Source of the DNA: Pseudoscleropodium purum
Taxonomy: Eukaryota; Streptophyta; Bryopsida; Hypnales; Brachytheciaceae
Length of the DNA: 64,000 nt
Direction of reading: 5' to 3'
NCBI GenBank assembly: GCA_963969395.1
Contig: OZ017803.1
Span: 13,268,001 to 13,332,000, forward strand
Shown: positions 37,490 through 49,316 of the stretch, one piece after another
Numbering within the stretch: the first letter of the stretch is position 1
Layout of the letters: the number at the start of each line of letters is the position of its first letter
Made by a program: the position numbers and the translations under genes
Notes under the pieces: generated by a model
The model's database searches: none
Told to the model about the DNA's origin: nothing
What the model saw: only the letters and a program-made list of their open reading frames with translations

Positions 37490-39410
37490 CTATCCACTCA
37501 TTCCTTCCAATTCGGCCTACCAAGTGCAACTAGAAGAAGACCTCATGTGTATCAGGTGCGTCGGATTGTTAGGTAGGCCATCGAGTATGAAGAACGAAAG
37601 GTGATGATCTAGGAACTCATTTACAAAGTTCTGAACCAATACGAGTTGATGGTAAAAGGTCGATTTGTAGCTTGGACGGAAGACATCTGGACGGATGTGT
37701 ATTCATTCAAAAAGAGCGGACTTGGATTAGCCGGAAGGGTAAATAAGTGTATAACTGGAAAATTCCAAAGTCTGGCTCACGCAAAGGAAGGTTTTGCCAT
37801 TAGTGATTGCAAGAATGAGAGACATAGACTAGTACTGGAATTCTTCAATCCGATCTTGTATTTAGAAAAGCCTACCTGGATTATGATCACGGTGGCTAAT
37901 ACCATCTTTGGGGCCTTAGAGGACTGGATTGTATATTGGGAAATAGTGATTCAAGGCATAGTGGGCAAACTAGCTGATCACGTGGCCAAGGGGTGAAATA
38001 CAATCCTATTACTTTGTATTTATTTCACTTCTACCATTACATGGAGGTCTTGAATGCTCAAGAAACAATTCAGTACAACATCGGAGTCAAGATTCTGAAG
38101 TACGACCTAACAAACGAACTAGAGAAGGAAAAAAAGGAATCTGAAGAAGAAAGACAACTGGATGAAGAAGAAGCCACTAACCAAAAATGAAGGAAGTCCA
38201 TGGGCCCGGCTGCACGAAGGAAGGTGCCAATGCTAGATAGAGGAGAGCCGAGTCCAGATTCAGAATAACATGAAGACCTGGATTTTTTTGAAGTCGGAAT
38301 TCAATGGATGCAGTAAGCCAAACAAATGTATGGCGACTTGGAGGATCACGTACTCCTCATCTCGGGCAAACTCAAGATAGAGACGAACAAGATTTTGGAA
38401 GAGATTCAAAAACGGCCGGATCTGGAAGAGTTTCGACATAAGGAGGAGCAAATTTGGAAGTTGGAAGAGGAAAAGGATAACCTCAAATCGCAATTAGAGT
38501 GGACGGAAGGGGAGCTGAATGCAGCAAGATATAAGGAAACGAATGTTCTTCGACTCGTCCACGACCTGAAGGAACTCGTAATGATTTTAGAACATATAGT
38601 GATCCAAGCTGACATCTACACTGCCTAGTTGAAAAAAGAAGGTCATATGACCGGATTGAGGATGGTTAAGATTTTGGTCGATTTCAAAGCCCGGATAGGA
38701 GTTGTTTTGAGGGACATGCGCAAGTTACTGGGGTACTTGGATTCGGAAAGGACTATAGACTTAGAAGGATTTCCGGAAGTCCCAGAAGCATATTCTGGGA
38801 TACTTTGGTTTGCCAAACTTTGATCCGACAGACTTCTAGTGGTTCGATTCAACCACGATTAGAAGGATTGAAGTCTATTCTTACTCCAGCTGCTGGTCCA
38901 TTGGTCCATCAAGCGCAGACTCTAGTAGAACAAGCGTTACCTAAGTTGGAGAAAGAACCAAGTGGGAAGTTTGTTTCAGTAGAGCAAAGAGTTTTTGTTC
39001 CAATTCTTCTACCATTTAGGAGGATAACGGCCGGAAAATTCAAGACATCTGGATTGAATGTTCGTGGTAACTTTGACACACGGATTGGAGTGATGATGAA
39101 TTCAACTTAGTCTCATCTGGAAGACTTTTTGTACATGCGACATTTGTCACCAAAGCGAGATCGCACGGAGATTGAACTGAGTGATTCACTGCAAGCCAAA
39201 GGTCCTGAGATTTAAGAGATCGAGGAGTCGAAAGAAGAAATGTTGAAGTCTGGAATCGAGAAAGAAATAGATGATGAAGACTCACCTCTGGAAATTCAAC
39301 GGAAACCTTAGGCCCGGTCGACAACGAAAAATACACCAGTAAAGGCTGTGGTAAATACTCCAGGCAATCAAAGTGAGAGCAGCACAAAGAAGGCACGGCA
39401 GGGTAGATAG
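37490..39410 (+). pseudogene. Long broken reading frame with coiled-coil segments, family unknown
   Basis: About 640 codons of continuous protein-like sequence in three successive frames with at least ten stops. Frame 1 (37490 to about 37995): LPSATRRRPHVYQVRRIVR, stop, AIEYEERKV, stop, then a long stretch with GRFVAWTEDIWTDVYSFKKS and CKNERHRLVLEFFNPILY. Frame 2 (about 37993-38823): NPITLYLFHFYHYME, an acidic Glu-rich linker, then a coiled coil (KEEQIWKLEEEKDNLKSQL). Frame 3 (about 38820-39410): LKSILTPAAGPLVHQ and a Lys/Ser/Thr-rich tail ending KKARQG. Most stops are TAG or TAA where Gln would fit. It lies inside CACTA-like ends, so it could be an accessory or gag-like transposon protein, or a captured host gene. 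I cannot name it. Confidence 0.55.
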
Positions 39411-39774
39411 ATAGTAGGTAGTTAGTTGAATTTATATTTTGATTTCGGAACAGGTTTCCCAAGCGTGGACCTAGGTTCTAGATTTCTAGGGACAATTGGC
39501 TATGAACTTTCCGGATATTTCGGGGTGTTCATTGTAGGGTTATTCTGATTTTTGGAGTGCCTTTTTGGCTTTTTAGGCGTTGACTTTGGGTTTTTGTTTT
39601 TGTTTTTAAAGGCGGGCAAGTTTGTTGTCCTTTCATTCCATTCTAAAACATTTTCAATTGTATTTCATTCCTTTTTTTAATCTGAGCCATCAAGTTGGAC
39701 ATTCTGGCTCCAACATTTTTGTATGGATTGCGTTGGTTTGTTACTTGAAGAATTGAGATGTGAGAAAGACGGGT

Positions 39775-39956
39775 GAGGAGGAATACGGATTTCGGATAAC
39801 TGGATCGAATTGAAGGAGTACTATTGTAATGATGTTAGATTTATAACTGAAGAGCTGCACATGGTACCTTTGAACTATCGGAATGGTAATCCGGTTGTAC
39901 TGAAGAGTGGTGTGAGTGCAGATCCGAAATTGGAAATTATTTCATGTAGAGATTAG
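39775..39956 (+). pseudogene. Second short coding remnant in the CACTA-ended element
   Basis: An open frame of about 60 codons without its own ATG at the start, translating to RISDNWIELKEYYCNDVRF and LHMVPLNYRNGNPVVLK, ending at TAG 39954. Protein-like sequence continues after the stop in the same frame (TLESILHLERLPP). Composition matches the larger broken frame upstream, so it is probably part of the same element. Function unknown. Confidence 0.4.
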
Positions 39957-40629
39957 CAACCACCAACGGAAAATTCCCACTCATCGGAAGGTTGGCCAAC
40001 TTTGGAATCCATCTTACATCTAGAAAGACTACCCCCTTGTCAGTTTTAGATGCTTGAGATCTATCATTGTAGTAAGGAGGAGTGAATGTAGTACTGCATG
40101 ACTTGCATTCCGGATAGGCCGTATGGAAAGTTGTGAGGATCCGGATCTTCTTTGTTTGCTACAATACCTTGATTACTTGGATGTTTGTGTGTTTTGGTCA
40201 GTTCAATAAGTGTGAGAAACTAGAGTGGTGAGTCCCTACCCCTCCAAAGACCAATTGTGGACCCTCTAAGGGTAAAACAGAGGTATTGCAAACCAGTTCC
40301 TTGGAAAGATATAACCAAAAACTGGAAAAGACCGGATCTAGATTAAAAGCAGATAGTAATGGGAATCTGGAAGAAAAAGAGAGAGTAGCCAGAAGGAGAC
40401 AAAGAGAAAATCTTGATACTAAAGTTTGGAAGAACATCTGAAATTCCTCGGGATGATAATCTGTCTCATTTTACCACATTTTTGTGGCTAAAGATACTTA
40501 CGCCTAGATTGCGCATACGACATTGGACAATAATTTGTTGATTTGGATATAAATCTATTCTAATCAACTAAAAAGTGAACCAATTCAATGCAACCAAATC
40601 AACCAAAAAATCTAAATTTTCTAGTAGTG

Positions 40630-40990
40630 GAAGGTCCGAAGGTTAATATTCTTTTTTATAACCTCCTGAAGAAGGTCATTTGATTATTTAATTGTGATTT
40701 CAACCTTGTCAAAGTCTTTTTAACATAGTAGTCAAGTTGGTCCCAAGTCATAAAGTGCTTCATCCCCTCACAAATGGAAGTACAAATTTTGAATTTGGGT
40801 GGACTCTGCTTTTAATTTAGAAATTATCAAGTGGAGGCACAAGTCAAAAATAACTTTGACCACTAATGGAGCATGATAGAATTATAGAAAACTCTAAGAT
40901 TTTATTCCTCCATAGTTTTATAACAAATCTATTGGAAGATAGTGTATGTGATGAAAGAATTAGAGGGTACTAGAACCTAGATCTATCCTA
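40630..40990. other. AT-rich spacer, nothing recognised
   Basis: No open frame or repeat of note. Confidence 0.5.
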
Positions 40991-41222
40991 ACTATACAAA
41001 AACTTATATTTAGTGTCACCTACACTAATTGATTTTTAAATGCTATAAATTTTTAGTCTTTATGAATATTTTCACCAACTATGTTTATAAAGATTTTTTT
41101 CTTTAAATAGTGTTGATATTTATGCTCTTGATAAATATATTCATCTATTAGTGTAAAAATGTAAAGCCTCGAGTAATTAGTTAGTGTAGGTGACGTTAAA
41201 TATGAACAATTTTTAATATAGT
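40991..41222. mobile_element. MITE with GTCACCTACACTAA inverted ends
   Basis: GTCACCTACACTAATT (41014-41029) is mirrored by AGTTAGTGTAGGTGAC (about 41179-41194). Weaker inverted similarity continues outward (ATATTTAG/TTAAATAT, then ACTATA near both outer edges), giving imperfect TIRs of about 35 bp. No clear target duplication. Confidence 0.6.
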
Positions 41223-42938
41223 TTACAAGAAAGTAGGTTATACAATGAGAGTGAATGTGAAGGGAGTCAAGGAATTGAATTTTTGTTTACACATGTTGAA
41301 TTTTGTATAGAGGAAAAAGTATATGGATAGTTGCAAGAAACACCAATATTATTTTTCTATCACACGTAGTGTGACAAAATTGTTATTTGCTATAACTATT
41401 GAAGAATGAATCCAATGAAACTTGAATTTTTTTTTATTGGAGATGGATGCTTCTACATATTGTAATCATGTTCCTTATTTCTTACAAATATAAAAAAATC
41501 ATTTTATATTTAAAAGTCAATTTTTCTAATTTATCTCACTTTTAAGTTTAGCGGTTTGAGTACTATAGAGTACCTCAAACTAATAAGCTAGAGCTGAAAT
41601 TTTGATGGTTTATTCCTATAGTAGGAGGGCATATTCTTGCCAAGGAGCATTTAAAAATATAATTTTATGTACTCTACCTTTATGCAAGTAGGGCTGGCTT
41701 GCATGCTCAACTTTGAACATTGAAGATGGCTTAAAGATCAATCTTTTGGTGAAATCCTATCACCATCATGTCCTCACAAGTTGCTAATCTTTGGTTTCTT
41801 TGAATATTTTTTCTATTTTTTACAAATTCAAACATTACAATACCCATTTTTATTAAGATTTTGCACTTTTTTTTATTCTCCTACTTAGAAAAATTTTCTA
41901 TGATTTTTCTTTGGTGGTTACCTTCTTTTTAAAGGTATATACATTGGCCAGATTTTTGTAATACTTTTGTAAAATATTTTTTTAATTTTATAATACTCCC
42001 CCCATATGAAAATTGCCCAAATGTACAAAATTTGCTAGTTTTTCTTGCAACTACCTATATACATAAATTTTATTTATATTGTTTCTTTAAATTTTATATA
42101 ATAAAATATTTGGTGTATACTTTTGTTTCTATGCATGTAGATGTGTATTTACATATCGTATTTGTTTTGCATAAGTATTGTTTTTGTTTTGAATACTTTT
42201 GATCATTTTGACTTTATTATTGACTTTTTGTTTTATTTTGAATTTTGTAAGCATTTGGTGAAATTTGGTATTTCTAATATAGCAATGTATTTGTAAAAGT
42301 AGGTACCAATATATTTACAACTTTAAGCTTAAAATTTTTTTATTGACCAAAATAGATTATTCTATTTTGGAGTAAGGTCTCTTGATTTTGAATTTTTGAT
42401 TTGATTTTCCAATATTTGAATGCAACTCCTAAATAATAATTATGTTTTGAAGTCAATAGGATTCACTACTTTTCTATTGGCCACATCAAGAGTGATTACA
42501 TGAACATTGCTTGGCTTCATCCTTTTTGGTAATAAAGTAGATGCATCAAAAATTGAAACTTTTATTGCCTTTGTTAGATGCATGGGCTAAAGGATGATTT
42601 TTTTATAAGAATGTTTATTTAGCCTATTCAAGTGAAAATCAACTGAAGTTGTTTCATAATTTTTTGATACTCATAAAATATTCTATGAATTTTCAAAATT
42701 GAAATTTAACCAGAAGATACCTATGCATGCCCCTAGACTTCCTATAAATAGATATTCTATAAGAACAAAATGTTCAATTTCCATTGAGTGTATCAAAGCA
42801 CTATTCATCTTCCATTGGTTGCTTTTGAAATGTTGTGGCATTATTAGACTTTTAGGTCAAGGTGGATCAATGATGGCTATTTATGTCCAAAATGTAGATG
42901 GTCAAATTGGAAAAAGGTTGGTCTTGGAGTCACCTACT
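41223..42938. other. AT-rich spacer, nothing recognised
   Basis: About 1.7 kb AT-rich. The plus frame 42699-42941 (80 codons) has no resemblance to a known family and ends beside the Harbinger-like element. Confidence 0.45.
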
Positions 42939-42941
42939 TAA

Positions 42942-44706
42942 GAGCATCCACATTCTTGTACATATATAACACAAAATTTTAGCCCAAATATAATTGTTTG
43001 ACTGCATATAATTGTGCAAATATAGGAAATATCAACCAAAATTGACTCACTACAAAATTGCCAGCAAAAATCAAAGTATGTGCCTCATTAGATTTTTGAA
43101 TAAAAATTTATTTTTTATTTTTTATTTGAAAAAAATTTGAAAAAAAAATTCATTGTTTTTGCACATGTGCCAAAAGTCAACAATCCTATGGAGGGTCAAG
43201 ACTTTTGTCATGAAAGTCCACATGCTAAAGCAACTTTAAAAAGCTCAAGCAAAGAAGCATTTGAAGAAAGCCCAACATTGCTTCACCTTGCCTATCACAA
43301 TCCGGCATTGTAGATTTTCATTTTTTTAGAGTCTCTTCTCTTCTTGTCTATGAGAGTGAGTTCAATGAATTTCGACACCACTCTCCAATCAATGTAGTCC
43401 AAAGGACCTTAAATTCATGTAAAAAGAAAGAAAAATCAAACTAAGTTCCAAAATCTAATTAACCCCTAAGGATCAAGCTGCGTTTTTTGGCAACATAGCA
43501 ATTTTGGACAACTCACTACAAATGGAATTTTTATTATTTTATGCTAAAATTTTTACACATGTACTTGAGGAGTAACTTCAAGTACTAACAATTTTCATAA
43601 TTTGATTACATGGTCAAAATTTATTGCATAATATGTGATTTTCTTTGAACTACAAGCAACCTATGTAGTTCAAGAAACTTCTTTAAGAACCACTTTTTTT
43701 TTAAATAAAAATTTAAAATTGTTCTTTTAGGTTTATATGTAAATGGAAAACTTTGAATCATTCCATTTTGATTAATGAGATGAAAGTTATGAGGAGTTTT
43801 AGTTTGTAGGCAAGTATGATTTTCAAAGACTTCATATGTACTCACAAACTAAAACTCATAACTTTCATCTCATCAATCACAATGGAATGATTCAAATCTT
43901 CCCATGTATATATAAATCTAAAGAACCAATTTCAAATTTTTCTTTTAAAAAAAAGTGATTCTTAAAGAAGTTTTTTGAGTTGCTCGAGTTGCCCTTAGTT
44001 CAAAGAAAATCACATATCATGCAATAACTTTTTGACCATGTAGTCTATTTATGAAAATTATCAATTCTTGAAGCTAGTCCTTTGACACATATTGTGTGAA
44101 AGTTTCAGCAAAAAAAAATAAAAACTCCATCTATAGTGAGCTATCCAAAATTGATTTGTTGCCAAGAAATGTAGCTTGGTCCTTTAGGGGTTAAGCATGC
44201 TTTGAAGTTGCAAAGATCCTTGAAAATAAGGGACTTGGCCTTATTTTTAATTAAAGGACCTTCACAAAAAAATTGGATGGCATGTTTGGGGTGGGTCTTT
44301 GAAATGGCTTTGGGCATGGCAAGATTCGTTAAGAGACATGCTAGTGCACATTAGTGCAAATGCTCATATCCATTGCCATCTATTTTGTTGGATCAATACC
44401 AAATGCTCAAAGAACATTTATATTCACGTGTGTTAGATTTGATGTACTAAAAGTTTACATCTATTTTTGAAGAACCCTCAAAATTCTTGTTCTCCACTCT
44501 TGTTCATCAAATATGACCAAAAAATGAATAAAATAGTCTAGTGACTATTCATCAATTAGACTAAATGATAATGTAACTAAACTTACGATGAGCAACAATT
44601 TCATGAACCACTACTTGACTTATCAGGATTGAGTGTTTAGAGAATATTGTAAGGAACTTGGAGCACTTATCATTTACATTTGAAATGTGCATGGGTGTGG
44701 ATGCTC
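42942..44706. mobile_element. Harbinger-like element with a nested TTAA-type insertion
   Basis: Ends GAGCATCCACA... and ...TGTGGATGCTC are perfect inverted repeats over 11 bp with weaker similarity inward. TAA lies on both sides (42939-42941, 44707-44709). A 3-bp TWA duplication with GAGCATC-type ends fits PIF/Harbinger Tourist-like elements. 1765 bp including the nested element at 43463-44190. No transposase seen. Confidence 0.68.
43463..44190. mobile_element. TTAA-flanked element, family A, copy 4, palindromic
   Basis: 728 bp between TTAA sites (43459-43462, 44191-44194), starting CCCCTAAGGATC and ending CCTTTAGGGG. The two halves are inverted copies of one another around about 43826: both carry the family A right-hand part (AACTCATAACTTTCATCTCAT, TCATGCAATAACTTTT, TTTTTGGCAACA or its relatives). 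So it is two right halves joined head to head, the left half being lost. Confidence 0.8.
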
Positions 44707-44709
44707 TAA

Positions 44710-46336
44710 GTTATAAGTATTGATGTCTTGCAATTCCAAATACCAAAGCAAAAAACATAGAGCATATAGTATGAAGAATTGTAAAGATTAAAAAAATGGA
44801 TACATGCTTGTCCTTTCAAAGTTAACTATAGAAGAAAGCAACCTCCTATAACCAAGGTAGTCACCAATGGAAAATATTCCAATTAATAGACCAATAGGTG
44901 CATTCTTTGGACCTTCGACTGAAAACGAAGTCATTTGTTGGAACTTTTAGATTCATGATGCCCTTACAAGGTTAATCCCTAAAAGACAAGCTTGTGGCCA
45001 TGCATAGATTCAAGCTTCACAATCCTTCTTTCATTTGATGTCATTTTGAAACTATACATAAATGAATTTTTTGTATTTACTTTTTAGAGATGAAATTACA
45101 TTTCTTTGATAAATCCTAAGAATTTCAGATTTTATTGTGTAATTTCATTTCACTAGTTGGCTTCAAATTCAAAAAATATCATTTTTATGGCTAAAATTCA
45201 CATCAAGAGTAAAGAGTAGAAATTTGCCAAAATACACTACAATGGTGATTTGTAGATTAAAGTATTAAACATCTTCACCTTTAGAAAAGTCATCAAAACA
45301 ATAATGAGGAAACATCCTACACTATTTAGTAAAAATGCATTTAAGCAACTTCTTTCCAAAAATTGAATGAATTTTTTTAATTTTCCATCCTATAGTCCTA
45401 CCAAAAGTCATTCAAAAGATTAAAAAGGTCCACAACATCCTTTCAGGATCAATATTATTATTATTTATGTATTTGATTATTTCTATTGATTCCTCCCAAA
45501 ACCACTTAGGGTATGACCACACCTAGCCTTATATTCAGGGTTAATTATAGTTAATCATATTCTAGAATCTCTTGTTGTGTTCCAACTCACATTTCTAGGT
45601 AATTGTCGATTCTAGTTGGAAATTGAAGTGGTTGAATGTAAGAGTGGGTGTATTATGCACTTTCTAGAGATATCATGAAGAAGTTGCCAAATTTTTCATA
45701 ACAAATATCTAGAAAATGAAGATTTGAGGTGATTGCTTGGGGTATTACATATTTATGTATTATTGTGTGTTTGTAAATGTTACCAAAAACTATTGTATGA
45801 TGAGATTGCTCTGTGATTGTAAGGGCTTAAGGAGTTCATTATGGGTCTCTTGAGCATTGTCCTATTGGAATATCAAACTATTTGTGAGTTTATGCATGAA
45901 TGGGGAATTTTGTTAAAAGGTCTTCTACACTAGCTTGACACCCAATGGGTGCTTTTTCATTTTTTTAATCCAAAAAATGCACATGACACCAAAAGAAATA
46001 ATTTTTGCAATGACTAGTCCATTGTTTAGGGATAAGGTAGTGTGTTCTTAAAGTGATCTTTTAAGAGCTGATTGTATTTTGGGGGATGCTAAACTCCTTG
46101 AAACAATTTTCAGTAAATTTTCATAGGAAGAAAAATGGAATTGGCATATAATCCAAGTCGTTTCATATTTTTTGAACCTTCCTAGAATTAGTTACAAATT
46201 TTTGAAGTTGAAACGCAATGGCCTCTAACAACGTCCCCCTCCTGAAATGTACACCTCTGGTACATTGAAGAAAGAGAAATGTACCTTTGTATTATAGGTT
46301 GCTTTTAGAACCATGTCACTTTTAGAACACCCTACC
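44710..46336. other. AT-rich spacer, nothing recognised
   Basis: No gene or clear repeat boundary. AAATGTACACCTCTGGTACATT near 46235 is a short imperfect palindrome. Confidence 0.45.
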
Positions 46337-46340
46337 TTAA

Positions 46341-46562
46341 CCCTATAAGGCCGTTGTAGATGCTAAATGTTTGATAGATGACAGAGAATTCCTCTATATA
46401 GGACAAAAGTGCAACTATTCATCCTCCATATTTTGTTGTGAAAAGAGAACTTCTTCTACAATAGTTTGATTTCCATGAATACTTTTCCATTTTTTTAAGT
46501 GATTGATTCCCATGATATTAAAAAATGATGATTTCAGTGGAGACCGGCCCGTCCTTACAGGG
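46341..46562 (+). mobile_element. TTAA-flanked MITE, family B, copy 4
   Basis: 222 bp between TTAA sites (46337-46340, 46563-46566), starting CCCTATAAGG and ending CCTTACAGGG. The interior has AGTGCAACTATTCATCCTCC and CTTCTACAATAGTTTGA. It lies about 300 bp upstream of the TATA box of the gene at 47181, so it could affect that promoter. Confidence 0.82.
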
Positions 46563-46875
46563 TTAAGGAAGGGCACTTACAGTCATAATGTTTGCATGTG
46601 GCTATGTCCAAGACTAGCAATCAATATTTTTTGACAAAGCTTTATTGACAGAGAGGTTCTACGTGTAAGCTTACTACAATTCTTGGCTCTCAACAGAAAG
46701 GAGGGTGCTTCTCATTGACCCTATGGAAGAGCGAGCCTTTGTAGAGTAGCAGTGCGTGTAGCCTTTGACCAAAGAAACGTGTAGTTTGAATCTCCCCATC
46801 ATACAACTTTAAAAAAATTCGGTACCCGCGGCAAATAGTCAAACTGTCAAAGCGTCACGACCTGGGTTCCACTAC

Positions 46876-46883
46876 TATAAATA
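46876..46883 (+). promoter_or_regulatory. TATA box of the gene at 47181
   Basis: TATAAATA in a GC-balanced stretch, followed about 25-35 bases later by pyrimidine-rich leader sequence (CTTGCGCCTCACCTTC). No ATG occurs between a start site near 46907-46915 and the ATG at 47181, so the first AUG of the transcript is the proposed start codon. Confidence 0.75.
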
Positions 46884-47180
46884 GTCCATCCTTGCGCCTC
46901 ACCTTCAGTATCTTAATTCAATTCAAGCATTTGCCTGCCGGCAGTCACAAATCTTTTCTTCACACTTTCTTTTGCAACCATTTTGATTCCAAGGCAAGTC
47001 TTTTGTTGCAGTCACCTGCAACGTACGTCCCTCGCTAGCATCTTTCATTTGAGCACTTATCAGGAACAGTCGTAGCTTCTTCGGTGGACTTACCGACGAT
47101 CGAGAGAGAACCAAACTTGATTTAGTTTCGGGTGTTGCCCGGTGGTGTTGATCGATTGTCGTTGCAACAAGTGAGACGAG

Positions 47181-48949
47181 ATGGGGTTGGAGTGGGAACC
47201 TTCCAAGGGTGTGGAATCGGAAGTAAGGCTGAGGGGTGGCGATGTAACTTCTGAAGTTTCGAAAGGAGCCATGATCGACGTCAAGTCCATGGCGGACTAC
47301 AGGAAGGAGTTCGAGAGTCAGCGACTGCAGAACAGGCATGCTACGGGTAAGTTCTCACTGCCTTTCTTACTTTCGGTCGATCACTGCCAATGTCGTCGAT
47401 GATTTCAGAGACATTCTTGATGTTAATGAGCAATTTCTTCGTGAGTGAGTAAGCTATGGTAATGCCGACTATAAACCTCATATTCGTCCAATGGGCCTGG
47501 ATATTCTCTTGAAATTGGCAGTTTCAAATCTCGTGTCTATAGTGGTCTGAGGTTTTGAAGCTTGAAAGTCACAATTTTAGCGTTTCGGGAGCACTCCGTT
47601 TTAATCAAGAATGATGACCATTTATGGTTTGAACCCGTGCATTCTCGTTTTCTAGGTTTAGAAGGAAGTTCCGATTCCTTGAGGATGTTTGAGATTGATG
47701 CATGTATTGAACTCTGTACACAAGGAACTAGTTTCAGTGTGATCACTGGTGATGCATGCATTGATCCGAGGTCTGACATTAATTGCATGTACCTCGATCT
47801 GCAGACACCGAGATTTTACATTGTGTGAAGGAGTACATCAAGAGGAGGATAGACGGCATAGTGGACGACGCCTGCAAGAAGCGCATCATGGACCTCACCA
47901 CGGTGACGCTCTCCGTGGTGAGCAGCACGGCGATCCCGTTCAGCGGCGTGGCCGTGGTGGTGGCCGCCACCGTGATGCAGTGCCTTAACTTTTCCGTCAC
48001 CCTGGGTCTCATCCCGCTGCTGAACGTGCGCTCTTTCAGTGACTTGGAGTCCATGAGCAGCCAAATCGGGATCACCATCAGGCGGGCGTCCAAGAGCAGC
48101 TTGATGGCGGGTGTGGAGACGGCCGTTCTGACGCTTTTGAAGGAGTTGGGCGTGGACAAATGGTTGTGGTACGAGATTCTCAAGGACGTTTTGGTGACCA
48201 TGATTGGCGACAGCGCCTTGGACGCCTTTTGGATCATGACTCCATTTATGGCCGTGCCCAAGTATATGCTGCACCGGCACCTTATCAAGAAGATGTACCG
48301 AAAATTGGGCGACAAGGCGCAAGTCGTTCACCACACTTGGACGGAGCAGAACTGCGTACAGATCGAAGCGCAAACCACGGTCGTTGCGCAAGTGCAGGTG
48401 GACGGGTATGGAAATGCACGAGGCACGTGCCTCCAGGAGCAAGAAGTGGCCGTGACGCAAGCAGGGGCACAAGTATCACAGACAAATGCATACTTCCAGC
48501 AACAAGGCGAAGGCACTGGACAAGCAGAAGTATCGCAGACAAATACAAACATTAAGCAACAAAGCGGTGGAGCTGTACATGCACAAGTATTGCAAACGAT
48601 GACGTTCTTTCAGCCACAAAGCGAAGGCGTAGCCAAAGCACAAGTGCTGCAACCAAATGCATTCTTTCCACCACAAAACGGAGACGCGCCGCCAGCACAA
48701 GTGTCGCAACCAAGTGCATACTTTCAGCAACAACCCCCACCACAGAAGCCATGGCTCGCGTATCAGCCCTCGAGTCAAGCTTCTTACACGAAGCCCGCAC
48801 TAGGCATGATGCCCAACTATCCACAGGGGCTGATCGTGCAACCAACTTCCAATTCCAATCCGCCTGCAAGGAACAACCCAACTCTGATTATGGGATACTC
48901 ACCACCAAAGAATTCGTTTTTCTTTCAGCCTCAAGTTCAACCGCAATGA
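47181..48949 (+). CDS. Two-exon gene: hydrophobic helical core plus 19-residue Q-rich tandem repeats, family unknown
   Basis: Exons join(47181..47346, 47805..48949), 1311 nt, 436 aa; G|GTAAGT donor and CTGCAG acceptor, phase 1, giving Asp56 at the junction. Residues 1-56 are charged and hydrophilic. Residues about 84-127 form a long hydrophobic stretch with IPF at 99-101 and MQCLNF near 113-118, and a second apolar stretch surrounds DAFWIMTPFMAVPKYML. The pattern of two helices with a mid IP motif faintly recalls the DUF697/IRG-type helical tail of membrane-associated GTPases, but no GTPase motif is present, so this is a weak guess. From residue 277 four 19-residue units follow (AQVSQTNAYFQQQGEGTGQ and relatives), then a Pro/Gln/Asn-rich tail. 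Exon 2 is markedly GC-rich. A TATA box lies 305 bp upstream. Membrane attachment plus an exposed repeat tail is my inference. Confidence 0.75.
48467..48745 (+). repeat. 57-bp coding tandem repeat, about 4.7 units
   Basis: Units at 48467-48523, 48524-48580, 48581-48637, 48638-48694 and a partial from 48695. Each encodes a 19-residue unit beginning A(Q/E)V(S/L)Q and containing an aromatic pair followed by QQQ/PQ. Unit length is exactly a multiple of three and the frame stays open, so repeat number can vary without breaking the protein. Confidence 0.88.
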
Positions 48950-49316
48950 ATCCAAGTCATGGGGCACAATGGGCAAACTTGCACTCCTCCAGTGCAAAAT
49001 CCGTCGCTTTTCGTTCCTTGAAATAGCGACAAATTGCCGTGAGGTGAGTGAAAAAGTCACAAACAACAACAAAACATGAGTCCAACTTGGGTAACAACAT
49101 TAGATCATTTCCAGTGAGAAGCGACACAACTTCTGGATTTCTTGAATGAAATATGACAGGGTTCCCTCTAGTGCTCTGCCACCAAATCTCACACTTTTCT
49201 AGTAGCCATATGATTCACAACAGACCAGGCCGATGTATTTTTAAGGGAATCCTTATGTGAAAATGGGAGATTGCAACAAGCCCCAAGCTACACCGGCTTT
49301 GTCGATTCCGGGACAA
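48950..49316. other. 3' flank of the preceding gene, nothing else recognised
   Basis: Probably 3' UTR and downstream DNA. No open frame of note; composition shifts back to AT-rich from about 49300. Confidence 0.5.

Larger units (their letters stand above)
36895..40629 (+). mobile_element. CACTA-ended 3.7-kb element carrying an unrecognised broken gene
   Basis: The right end, read on the minus strand from 40629, is CACTACTAGAAAA followed by about 60 bp. These match, inverted, the left region 36897-36965: shared GATTTGGTTG and TTGGTTCACTTTTT. CACTA-first termini with subterminal repeats mark the CACTA (EnSpm) superfamily. The left terminus is degenerate (CAATAGAAATTAGAAAA) and the 3-bp duplication could not be confirmed. 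The interior is GC-richer than its surroundings and largely coding, but I do not recognise a CACTA transposase, so it may be a gene-carrying derivative. Confidence 0.6.

Noticed and set aside
48467..48745. Regular repeats resembling a CRISPR array
   Set aside because: Units are contiguous 57-bp in-frame coding repeats without unique spacers, in a eukaryotic gene.
47779..48881. Several long antisense and alternate-frame open frames over the gene at 47181-48949
   Set aside because: They are shadows of a GC-rich, repeat-containing exon. Their translations are low-complexity and lack splice or start context.
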